From NCBI RefSeq assembly GCF_001039355.2, contig NW_019775488.1, forward strand, positions 172,120 through 236,119: a stretch of 64,000 bases of DNA, given 5' to 3'. Source of the DNA: Lingula anatina (taxonomy: Eukaryota > Brachiopoda > Lingulata > Lingulida > Lingulidae). How positions within the stretch are numbered: position 1 is the stretch's first letter; every line of letters starts with the position of its first letter. The notes below the pieces were generated by a model. That model was not told where the DNA came from. It saw only the letters and a list, made by a program, of their open reading frames with translations, and searched no databases. A program made the translations under genes and the position numbers. This document shows positions 42,240 to 51,825 of the stretch, piece after piece.

Positions 42240-43257
42240 TCGGGTTTTGTTTTTACGCCCTAGCACACACACAAACTCGGTACAGTCACTTCCACGGCGT
42301 GTCGTTCGAGTCGGATGGTGCGCAAGGAATTTTATTCTTGTCAGCATTAGTGCAATATTGCATTTCACCATCGCATGTATTAGGTGCTAAAATGACTAAA
42401 GAGTAAATACCTTGGAATGGGTTAATAGATGTCCCGTAACTGACTGCTGTAAACGTCTGAGGAAATCGTCGGAGAAATCCTACGGATAAAATTCCTTCAA
42501 ATTCCGAGCCATCAACTTCCAAGGGAAATCCCTGCATAGACGCCATCCAGACTCCAAGGGGTGTGGCTAGGCCAAATCCGCACAAATTACCGTCAATTAC
42601 CAGCAAATAATCACGCTGGATTAGGCCTGCAGTCTCTGCGCGCATGTAACGCTGTACGCTATTGGTCGATTCAGTGGCATGGTTGTCGGTGAAACATGGC
42701 AGAGGTTCAAATGACGGCTTTCATTGACTTTTATGTGACGTAGTGTTGATGGCAGTGGGGGAAGAAGTGAAAGGCCATTCTAGCAGTCCAGTCTGGGCTT
42801 TAGATACGTAAATGGCGAGTGTATTTCTCACAGAGATAGAGTAGATGACAGAGACGAATGAAGAGAAGGAGCCCACGCATCATGCCGTGCTGTGCTGCAT
42901 GTTAAATACGAGCTCAGGTTGGTTACAGCAGAACTCGTCCTGCCAGTGACAGATTGCAGCACTAACACTCCAGTGCCGGGAGTTACACACCACACACTCT
43001 TCAAACCTGGACCATCATCAGCTTGGGACGGGCTAGAGCCGGGCACGAGTCAGTTTCATCCTTCATTCCATCATTATAAATTGCATTTTATCACTCGGAC
43101 TTAACGTACCAGTTCACGCACGCCGGCATAGCGTGCTAGCAGAGGCGTCCCAATGCGTTTCGAAGAACTCGAGTACTGCGCACCGCCCCAGTCGTATCCT
43201 CCTACCAACGGGTCCTGCAGCCCCATCTCCAGCACAACCACCACCCCCGGGGACAAC
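42240..43257 (+). promoter_or_regulatory. CpG-rich 5' flank of mab-21
   Basis: CpG dinucleotides become frequent about 1 kb before the mab-21 start (for example around 42295-42335, 42440-42660 and 43100-43180), in contrast to the AT-rich intron around it. This is the natural place for the mab-21 promoter and 5'UTR. I could not fix a transcription start; no TATA box with correct spacing to an initiator is evident. Confidence 0.45.
43153..43257 (+). other. In-frame upstream extension of mab-21 (5'UTR or alternative N-terminus)
   Basis: The mab-21 reading frame stays open 35 codons upstream to an ATG at 43153, giving MRFEELEYCAPPQSYPPTNG and then a Ser/Thr/Pro-rich run. The ATG context is weak (C at -3). 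Vertebrate family members start at the downstream Met, so I treat this as probable 5'UTR with coding potential. Confidence 0.4.
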
Positions 43258-44490
43258 ATGATGGCCGCACAGTCCAAACTACTCTTCCAACTCAATAAAT
43301 ACTACAACGAGCGGGTGCAGTCGCGGAAGGGAGCCACGACTAAGACGGTCCGTGAGGTGTGTAAAGTTGTGCAAGATGTACTGAAGGAGGTGGAGGTGCA
43401 GGAGCCACGCTTCATCAGTTCCCTCAGTGAAGTGAACGGTCGCTTCGAGGGTCTGGAGGTGCTGTCACCCACGGAGTTCGAAGTGGTGCTCTACCTCAAC
43501 CAGATGGGGGTGTTCAACTTCGTTGACGACGGGACGGTCCCAGGGTGCGCGGTCCTCAAACTCAGCGACGGCAGGAAGCGCTCTATGTCGCTCTGGGTGG
43601 AGTTTATCACGGCCTCTGGGTATCTCTCAGCCAGGAAAATACGCTCACGTTTTCAGACTTTGGTCGCACAGGCTGTTGACAAGTGCGCCTACAGGGACTG
43701 TGTCAAAATGGTAGCAGATACCACGGAGGTGAAGTTACGAATAAGAGACCGTTTTGTTGTTCAGATCACCACGGCATTTCGGTGTGCCGGTATATGGCCC
43801 CGCAGTGCGGCGCACTGGCCCATCCCACACATCCCCTGGCCCAACCCCAACCTGGTGGCGGAGGTGAAAACGGAGGGGTTTGACCTTCTCTCCAAGGAAA
43901 GTATCTACATGAAGGATAAACAGTCCTCAGCGGAAGGGGACGCTTGGGTTTTGTCATTTAACCAGGCAGAGAACAAGTTACTCCGGGGTGGCAGTCGTAA
44001 GAGGTGTCTGAGTATTCTGAAGACACTACGAGACAGGCATCTGGACATCCCAGGCCAGCCCGTGTGTAACTATAACCTCAAGACTCTGCTTTTGTATGAA
44101 TGTGAAAAACACCCCCGGGAGCTAGAATGGGACGAAACGTGCATTGGTGACAGGATTAACGGCATACTGCTGCAGCTCATCTCCTGTCTTCAGAACCGCC
44201 GCTGCCCGCACTACTTCCTTCCCCACCTCGACCTCTTCAAGGGAAAATCCCCCTCTGCCATGGATACAGCCGCTAAACAAGTGTGGAGAATTCTACGAGA
44301 ACTTTTAACCAATTCTAGGAGCTTAGAAAAATTGTAACTAATAGCAGTCGCCGTCACTTTTTCAAAGTAAACTAACAGAAAATCGTGCGTAATTTTTTAT
44401 TAGTTTTTCAAGAAACTGGCATCTTCGGGAATTTTGAAATGTTGCAACTTACTAAGAAAGTCGGATTACTTACAATAACGTTCTCATTCA
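43187..44490 (+). repeat. Redundant segment B, copy 1
   Basis: 1304 bp equal to 44492-45795 at a constant offset of 1305, with about three substitutions and no indels. It ends at the N. Confidence 0.92.
43258..44337 (+). CDS. mab-21: mab-21 (Mab-21 / MAB21L1-L2 orthologue), intronless
   Basis: A 359-residue, single-exon protein of the Mab-21 family, the same length as vertebrate MAB21L1 and MAB21L2. Family members act in neural and eye development and have a cGAS-like nucleotidyltransferase fold; enzymatic activity of this clade is not established. Visible landmarks: MMAAQSKLLFQLNKYYNE at the N-terminus; QEPRFISSL (Glu49, Arg51; the equivalent MAB21L2 residues are mutated in human eye malformation); GLEVLSPTEFEVVLYLN, with Glu73 and Glu75 at the metal-site position of the fold; IRSRFQTLVAQAVDK; and the C-terminus RSLEKL. 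I chose this start because it matches the vertebrate N-terminus and has A at -3; an in-frame ATG at 43153 would add 35 residues. It is nested in the giant Nbea intron on the opposite strand. GC content is well above the surroundings. Confidence 0.96.
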   Translation: MMAAQSKLLFQLNKYYNERVQSRKGATTKTVREVCKVVQDVLKEVEVQEPRFISSLSEVNGRFEGLEVLSPTEFEVVLYLNQMGVFNFVDDGTVPGCAVLKLSDGRKRSMSLWVEFITASGYLSARKIRSRFQTLVAQAVDKCAYRDCVKMVADTTEVKLRIRDRFVVQITTAFRCAGIWPRSAAHWPIPHIPWPNPNLVAEVKTEGFDLLSKESIYMKDKQSSAEGDAWVLSFNQAENKLLRGGSRKRCLSILKTLRDRHLDIPGQPVCNYNLKTLLLYECEKHPRELEWDETCIGDRINGILLQLISCLQNRRCPHYFLPHLDLFKGKSPSAMDTAAKQVWRILRELLTNSRSLEKL

Positions 44491-44491
44491 N
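44491..44491. other. Single N: contig join 2
   Basis: An isolated N in the mab-21 3' flank. The sequence restarts inside the mab-21 5' region (equivalent to 43187). Confidence 0.88.
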
Positions 44492-45795
44492 CCCAGTCGT
44501 ATCCTCCTACCAACGGGTCCTGCAGCCCCATCTCCAGCACAACCACCACCCCCGGGGACAACATGATGGCCGCACAGTCCAAACTACTCTTCCAACTCAA
44601 TAAATACTACAACGAGCGGGTGCAGTCGCGGAAGGGAGCCACGACTAAGACGGTCCGTGAGGTGTGTAAAGTTGTGCAAGATGTACTGAAGGAGGTGGAG
44701 GTGCAGGAGCCACGCTTCATCAGTTCCCTCAGTGAAGTGAACGGTCGCTTCGAGGGTCTGGAGGTGCTGTCACCCACCGAGTTCGAAGTGGTGCTCTACC
44801 TCAACCAGATGGGGGTGTTCAACTTCGTTGACGACGGGACGGTCCCAGGGTGCGCGGTCCTCAAACTCAGCGACGGCAGGAAGCGCTCTATGTCGCTCTG
44901 GGTGGAGTTTATCACGGCCTCTGGGTATCTCTCAGCCAGGAAAATACGCTCACGTTTTCAGACTTTGGTCGCACAGGCTGTTGACAAGTGCGCCTACAGG
45001 GACTGTGTCAAAATGGTAGCAGATACCACAGAGGTGAAGTTACGAATAAGAGACCGTTTTGTTGTTCAGATCACCACGGCATTTCGGTGTGCCGGTATAT
45101 GGCCCCGCAGTGCGGCGCACTGGCCCATCCCACACATCCCCTGGCCCAACCCCAACCTGGTGGCGGAGGTGAAAACGGAGGGGTTTGACCTTCTCTCCAA
45201 GGAAAGTATCTACATGAAGGATAAACAGTCCTCAGCGGAAGGGGACGCTTGGGTTTTGTCATTTAACCAGGCAGAGAACAAGTTGCTCCGGGGTGGCAGT
45301 CGTAAGAGGTGTCTGAGTATTCTGAAGACACTACGAGACAGGCATCTGGACATCCCAGGCCAGCCCGTGTGTAACTATAACCTCAAGACTCTGCTTTTGT
45401 ATGAATGTGAAAAACACCCCCGGGAGCTAGAATGGGACGAAACGTGCATTGGTGACAGGATTAACGGCATACTGCTGCAGCTCATCTCCTGTCTTCAGAA
45501 CCGCCGCTGCCCGCACTACTTCCTTCCCCACCTCGACCTCTTCAAGGGAAAATCCCCCTCTGCCATGGATACAGCCGCTAAACAAGTGTGGAGAATTCTA
45601 CGAGAACTTTTAACCAATTCTAGGAGCTTAGAAAAATTGTAACTAATAGCAGTCGCCGTCACTTTTTCAAAGTAAACTAACAGAAAATCGTGCGTAATTT
45701 TTTATTAGTTTTTCAAGAAACTGGCATCTTCGGGAATTTTGAAATGTTGCAACTTACTAAGAAAGTCGGATTACTTACAATAACGTTCTCATTCA
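44492..45795 (+). repeat. Redundant segment B, copy 2
   Basis: Starts immediately after the N and matches 43187-44490. Beyond 45795 the sequence continues into the genuine 3' flank of mab-21. Confidence 0.92.
44563..45642 (+). CDS. mab-21: mab-21, second (allelic or overlap) copy
   Basis: Encodes the same 359 residues as 43258-44337. Across the 1304 bp duplicated block I see three base changes, all in the coding region and all silent. The copy begins right after the single N at 44491 and lacks the upstream promoter region of the first copy. Its 3' flank continues naturally into 45796 onward, whereas the first copy's 3' flank stops at the N. This is what two overlapping contig ends look like. 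A true tandem paralogue would need independent flanks. Confidence 0.9.
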   Translation: MMAAQSKLLFQLNKYYNERVQSRKGATTKTVREVCKVVQDVLKEVEVQEPRFISSLSEVNGRFEGLEVLSPTEFEVVLYLNQMGVFNFVDDGTVPGCAVLKLSDGRKRSMSLWVEFITASGYLSARKIRSRFQTLVAQAVDKCAYRDCVKMVADTTEVKLRIRDRFVVQITTAFRCAGIWPRSAAHWPIPHIPWPNPNLVAEVKTEGFDLLSKESIYMKDKQSSAEGDAWVLSFNQAENKLLRGGSRKRCLSILKTLRDRHLDIPGQPVCNYNLKTLLLYECEKHPRELEWDETCIGDRINGILLQLISCLQNRRCPHYFLPHLDLFKGKSPSAMDTAAKQVWRILRELLTNSRSLEKL

Positions 45796-47386
45796 TGGAA
45801 ACATGGTATAAATACAAACAAGACTCCCAACTTCATTTTCCGGTGATCAACGACATCGTAAGTATTGGACAAGGCGATTGGCACTCATATAAACATATTT
45901 ATTTACCGGTGTAGTTATCAACCTTCTAATTGTACTGGAAAAGCCGATGCAGCATTATGAATAATTTATTCTACTCCCATCACCTATATTATTTACTTAA
46001 AGACAACTTCGTGTTATTATTACCGAAGAGGAAGAAAATGTCAGTTCTTCGTGACAAGTAAGTAATGTCACTCCTCGTGTCCTCGACATTTTCTATCAAT
46101 TATTACGGAAACCACGACGGTGTTGTTGCGGCGTCCATTTAACTAAACATAAATGTCAAAGTTCTCTTATCTAAGTGGACTGCGTCATTCCTAACATTAG
46201 AAAACTTTCAGTGACAACAAAGCTTCGGAACAGCTGAACATGATGTTATTACTTGGTGTGGAATACAGCACTTATGGAATATTATTACAGATAGTTTAGA
46301 GATCCCTTCTTAAGTCTCTGAACCGCCACTACAGGACAACGCATGTCCCACAAAATTGGCCAGTAAGTGACTTTTCTACTAACGATAAGTGCTAGTAGCA
46401 ATTCCTATCTAATCTGCCGGCAAATGGTTGATGATAGGAAGGAGGGGCAACAGGCCTTTGTCAGAGCATTGGTTTGCGTAATGCGTTCCGCGCCTCACGT
46501 CCCCCATGACAGAGGCCATGAAGAATTTTTGAAAGGAGTTTGATTCTATTTTCATCTCAGACTGAGCGACAAGCCAGGGAGTGTCGTGTTGTAATATAGT
46601 CTCACGTACGAAAAACTAAAAAGTTGTCGGAATCCCGTGTACTAAAAGCCAATTGCCCTTCATTCCAACATCGCTTTCTTTATGTCCATTCGCCTACAAT
46701 GCCATTCGTATTAATGGACTATGTTATGTTGATAGTTTTAATTTTGTCCATTTTAATTTAGATATATCAAAAATGCCTGTATGCGTTGATCCCAGGGTCA
46801 CATAGAATTCAGCGTGCCGAAGTCACTTATTCACGAAGATGCCATACAATAATTGATATTTTATGTAGCGGGCCCAGTCCATCCCACCTTAGACTGAACC
46901 CATGAATTCCATTAAGATAATGATATGATAACTGGAGATAAGGCCAACCAAGACGTACACCTGGCTCCCCTTAAGATTTTTAAATTTTTGGAATTTAATA
47001 CTTGGCTCTCCTTTTAGTATGCGTTTTGTGTTGAAAAGAAGAAGCATGTGTGTAATTTATTATTTTTCCAAAAGAAAAAATATCACATTTTAAGATTGTT
47101 GTCACTTTGTTTTAAATATCATCATATCATAATTGCTCTATTTTATTCATTTATTTATCTGTCATTACTATTTTGTTAACCGGTCGTGTAAGATACTTTG
47201 ATTCTACACATGTTAAATGTAGGAGAATTCTCCAAAGCATATTAAACGTGCCTGGCAAGTATGGCACTTAGGCTTTGTATGTACAACTTAAGAAAAGCAC
47301 AGAGCATTTGTGTAAAAAAATTACTCTCAATTTTCAGCATTATGTTTTATGTTGTTCGTGTTTGGCGCTTCTATGTGAATGTAAAT

Positions 47387-47392
47387 AATAAA
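47387..47392 (+). terminator. Candidate mab-21 polyadenylation signal
   Basis: AATAAA followed within about 20 bases by a T-rich stretch (GCTCTTTCTTGG). Use of this site would give a 3'UTR of about 1.7 kb after the second copy's stop. It is repeated in the other C copy near 50724. There is no transcript evidence and other AATAAA motifs exist downstream. Confidence 0.25.
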
Positions 47393-48155
47393 GCGGTAAG
47401 CTCTTTCTTGGTATTCTAACCTGATATTCGTCTGTTCATATGATCCAATTTATAGGAACTCTCTAAATAACCCCGAGTGATGATTCACGGGGAAAACCAG
47501 GGAATAATTATGACTGAGACAAAGCAAGATGCACAATACTGAGCAAACTGTCAGAAACTTCTCATTAAATAAACACGATATAATGCAATATCAATTTGAA
47601 ATATTTGAAAAGAACTGAGAACCACAACAGATATGTAACTAATCATTCAGTGTGAGACAATATTCCGTGCGACTGGGCTATCGGCTACAGGGTTCACAGA
47701 AAACGCGGGTCTCTCTATTTAAAACTGCAATCCACTTCGCATCGCACTGACAGTTTGTAAAGCGGGTAAAAGCTTCATAAATTACAACAATATACTGGAA
47801 AAGAAAATAAACAAAGACTTCGATGTTTATTTTAATTGTTAACCTGGACCTCTTGATTGTGAAGAGCACTTTGCTACTCGCCGGCATTGGACTGGACATA
47901 AATATTTTCGAATAATTCCTATTTCCAAGTGGGATATATTTTCATACAAGCCTTCACTCGTAAACTGTGAGTTCATATGAATATTTTTATTTTCTTGGTA
48001 ATTTTACACCCGTTTCAGTAATATCGGGTACAGATAAAATTTTGCGACCTTTATTTTTATGCCATTCGATCCGTTATATTGCATATTCTTGCCACATTAT
48101 TATATACACTGAGACAAATATGAACGTCCAACGAAATTCTTCAGAAAATTATCAG

Positions 48156-48157
<2 letters not shown>

Positions 48158-48205
<48 letters not shown>
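48158..48205. repeat. (TA)n microsatellite in C copy 1
   Basis: About 48 bp. The counterpart in C copy 2 (51494-51535) is shorter. Confidence 0.9.
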
Positions 48206-48207
<2 letters not shown>

Positions 48208-48322
48208 TACAAAGTGAATTATTTTGTTTAATGTGCTACAGATTACTGTCCCTAGTCCATTACATAAAGAATTCATGCGTTTATATTTTTGCTCAGTATT
48301 ATATATATATATATTCCTCCGC

Positions 48323-48350
48323 AGACTTACACACACACGTGTGTAAGTCT
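48323..48350. repeat. Short palindrome next to (TG)n, C copy 1 only
   Basis: AGACTTACACAC and GTGTGTAAGTCT form 12 bp inverted arms around ACAC. The other copy has a plain (TG)n here (about 51632-51656). Confidence 0.75.
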
Positions 48351-48996
48351 GTGTGTGTGTGTGTGTGTGTTAGTCTTCGGATGCTTCCTCTATTTTGTCT
48401 CTGTCGAATAGAGACCGGCGACGGTTCGCTGCCGCTAAGCAATCCATTCAGAAAGATTTTGATCCCATTTTTATTTTGTTCAATTCCTTTTGTAAATTAC
48501 CCCTTTTCTATTAATTCAATCATTCATAATGCCGTTTCCAAACTTATTTTCTACATCATTTAAAATTTTTTTAACGGCCAGAACTGAATTCATAGACACA
48601 TCACTATAATGAACAACCTCGACTTCTGCTGTACGACGTAGAATACCAATTAGGTTGATGATATTTTTATATATCGTTTTTATATTATTAAATTTTATAA
48701 TATTAATCAAGTTCAAATCCCGCTAATTTAGATACGAAAAAGCCTTAAAGAAATTTCTCAAATTTACTTATATTCAGTATGTCTGTGTTATAATATCAAA
48801 ATTTTGTCCTAGCCTACATATACCATCGGGGTCTCTATAATTCACCAAAACTGAAACGTTTGTTGCTGACTAACAGAGGTAAATAAGATCAGCATTTTAT
48901 GATATATGTTGCGATATCTAAAAACAAATAACGCACTATTTTTTGTAAAATATCACAATTCTGTTCAGTATCAACGCACCCAATGGTAATACTTTA

Positions 48997-48997
48997 N
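48997..48997. other. Single N: contig join 3
   Basis: An isolated N after ATACTTTA. The sequence restarts at a point equivalent to 45663, just after the mab-21 stop codon. Confidence 0.88.
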
Positions 48998-51491
48998 GAT
49001 TTTTCAAAGTAAACTAATAGAAAATCGTGCGTAATTTTTTATTAGTTTTTCAAGAAACTGGCATCTTCGGGAATTTTGAAATGTTGCAACTTACTAAGAA
49101 AGTCGGATTACTTACAATAACGTTCTCATTCATGGAAACATGGTATAAATACAAATAAGACTCCCAACTTCATTTTCCGGTGATCAACGACATCGTAAGT
49201 ATTGGACAAGGCGATTGGTACTCATATAAACATATTTATTTACCGGTGTAGTTATCAACCTTCTAAATTGTACTGGAAAAGCCGATGCAGCATTATGAAT
49301 AATTTATTCTACTCCCATCACCTATATTATTTACTAAAGACAACTTCGTGTTATTATTACCGAAGAGGAAGAAAATGTCAGTTCTTCGTGACAAGTAAGT
49401 AATGTCACTCCTCGTGTCCTCGACATTTTCTATCAATTATTACGGAAACCACGACGGTGTTGTTGCGGCGTCCATTAAACTAAACATAAATGTCAAAGTT
49501 CTCTTATCTAAGTGGACTGCGTCATTCCTAACATTAGAAAACTTTCAGTGACAACAAAGCTTCGAAACAGCTGAACATGATGTTATTACTTGGTGTGGAA
49601 TACAGCACTTATGGAATATTACTACAGATAGTTTAGAGATCCCTTCTTAAGTCTCTGAACCGCCACTACAGGACAACGCATGTCCCACAAAATTGGCCAG
49701 TAAGTGACTTTTCTACTAACGATAAGTGCTAGTAGCAATTCCTATCTAATCTGCCGGCAAATGGTTGATGATAGGAAGGAGGGGCAACAGGCCTTTGTCA
49801 GAGCATTGGTTTGCGTAATGCGTTCCGCGCCTCTCGTCCCCCATGACAGAGGCCACGAAGAATTTTTGAAAGGAGTTTGATTCTATTTTCATCTCAGACT
49901 GAGCGACAAGCCAGGGAGTGTCGTGTTGTAATATAGTCTCACATGTGAAAAACTAAAAAGTTGCCAGTATCCCGTGTACTAAAAGCCAATTGCCCTTCAT
50001 TCCAACATCGCTTTCTTTATGTCCATTCGCCTACAATGCCATTCGTATTAATGGACTATGTTATGTTGATAGTTTTAATTTTGTCCATTTTAATTTAGAT
50101 ATATCAAAAATGCCTGTATGCGTTGATCCCAGGGTCACATAGAATTCAGCGTGCCGAAGTCACTTATTCACGAAGATGCCATACAATAATTGATATTTTA
50201 TGTAGCGGGCCCAGTCCATCCCACCTTAGACTGAACCCATGAATTCCATTAAGATAATGATATGATAACTGGAGATAAGGCCAACCAAGACGTACACCTG
50301 GCTCCCCTTAAGATTTTAAAATTTTTGGAATTTAATACTTGGCTCTCCTTTTAGTATGCGTTTTGTGTTGAAAAGAAAAAGCATGTGTGTAATTTATTAT
50401 TTTTCCAAAAGAAAAAATATCACATTTTAAGATTGTTGTCACTTTGTTTTAAATATCATCATATCATATTTGCTCTATTTTATTCATTTATTTATCTACC
50501 ATTACTATTTTGTTAACCGGTCGTGTAAGATACTTTGATTCTACACATGTTAAATGTAAGAGAATTCTCCAAAGCATATTAAACGTGCCTGGCAAGTATG
50601 GCACTTAGGCTTTCTATGTACAACTTAAGAAAAGCACAGAGCATTTGTGTAAAAAATTACTCTCAATTTTCAGCATTATGTTTTATGTTGTTCGTGTTTG
50701 GCGCTTCTATGTGAATGTAAATAATAAAGCGGTAAGCTCTTTCTTGGTATTCTAACCTGATATTCGTCTGTTCATATGATCCAATTTATAGGAACTCTCT
50801 AAATAACCCCGAGTGATGATTCACGGGGAAAACCAGGGAATAATTATGACTGGGACAAAGCAAGATGCACAATACTGAGCAAACTGTCAGAAACTTCTCA
50901 TTAAATAACACGAGATAATGCAATATCAATTGTAAATATTTGAAAAGAACTGAGAACCACAACAGATATGTAACTAATCATTCAGTGTGAGACAATATTC
51001 TGTGCGAAAGGGCTATCGGCTACAGGGTTCACAGAAAACGCGGGTCTCTCGTATTTAAAACTGCAATCCACTTCGCATCGCACTGACAGTTTGTAAAGCG
51101 GGTAAAAGCTTCATAAATTACAACAATATACTGGAAAAGAAAATAAACAAAGACTCCGATGTTTATTTTAATTGTTAACCTGGACCTCTTGATTGTGAAG
51201 AGCACTTTGCTACTCGCCGGCATTGGACTGGACGTAAATATTTTCGAATAATTCCTATTTCCAAGTGGGATATATTTTCATACAAGCCTTCACTCGTAAA
51301 CTGTGAGTTCATATGAATAATATATTTGGATTTTCTTGCTAATTTTACACCCGTTTCAGTAATATTGGATACAGACAAAATATTGCGACCTTCATTTTTA
51401 TGCCACTCGATCCGTTATATGGCATATTCTTGCCACATTATACACTGAGAGTAATATGAACGCCCAACGCAATTCTTCAGAAAATTATCAG

Positions 51492-51493
<2 letters not shown>

Positions 51494-51535
<42 letters not shown>
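51494..51535. repeat. (TA)n microsatellite in C copy 2
   Basis: About 42 bp. Counterpart of 48158-48205. Confidence 0.9.
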
Positions 51536-51537
<2 letters not shown>

Positions 51538-51795
51538 TACAAAGTGAATTATTTTGTTCAATGTGCTACAGATTACTGTCCCTAGTCCATTACATAAATA
51601 ATTCATGCGTTTATATTTTTGCGCAGTATTATGTGTGTGTGTGTGTGTGTGTGTGTAAGTCTAAGGATGCTTTCTCTACTTTGTCTCTGTCGAAGAGAGA
51701 CCGGCGACGGTTCGCTGACGCTAAGCAATCCATTCAGAAAGATTTTGATCCCATTTTTATTTTGTTCAATTTCTTATGTAAATTACCCCTTTTCT

Positions 51796-51825
51796 ATTCA
51801 TTCATTCATTCATTCATTCATTCAT
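51796..51825. repeat. (TTCA)n tetranucleotide repeat
   Basis: About seven units in C copy 2. C copy 1 has TTAATTCAATCATTC at the same place (near 48510-48527). Confidence 0.85.

Larger units (their letters stand above)
19741..43152. other. Giant Nbea intron, part between exon 7 and mab-21
   Basis: About 23 kb with no exon that I can support on either strand. It contains simple repeats, a C-rich minisatellite (36171-36368) and several stretches with dense transcription-factor-like motifs. From about 38760 toward mab-21 the sequence becomes less AT-rich and has more CpG. Confidence 0.7.
45663..48996 (+). repeat. Redundant segment C, copy 1
   Basis: About 3.3 kb downstream of mab-21, equal to 49000-52290 with scattered SNPs, different (TA)n and (TG)n lengths and small indels. 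It ends at the N. Confidence 0.9.

Noticed and set aside
42300-42316. GTTCGAGTC as a tRNA or SINE B box
   Set aside because: No matching A box or cloverleaf upstream, and no poly-A or repeat copies.
42286-42645. 119-residue minus-strand open frame just upstream of mab-21
   Set aside because: It overlaps the CpG-rich mab-21 flank, where long chance frames are expected. No recognisable domain, no splice or promoter support, and no second copy to compare.
43075-43096. TATAAAT followed by an initiator-like TCACTC as the mab-21 core promoter
   Set aside because: Spacing is about 18 bases, too short for a functional TATA-initiator pair.
43523-43957. Several 60-70 residue frames on both strands inside mab-21, repeated in the second copy
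   Set aside because: Shadow frames of a GC-rich conserved coding sequence.
44563-45642. A genuine mab-21 tandem paralogue
   Set aside because: Near-identity, the N at the junction and complementary flanks fit contig overlap much better than gene duplication.
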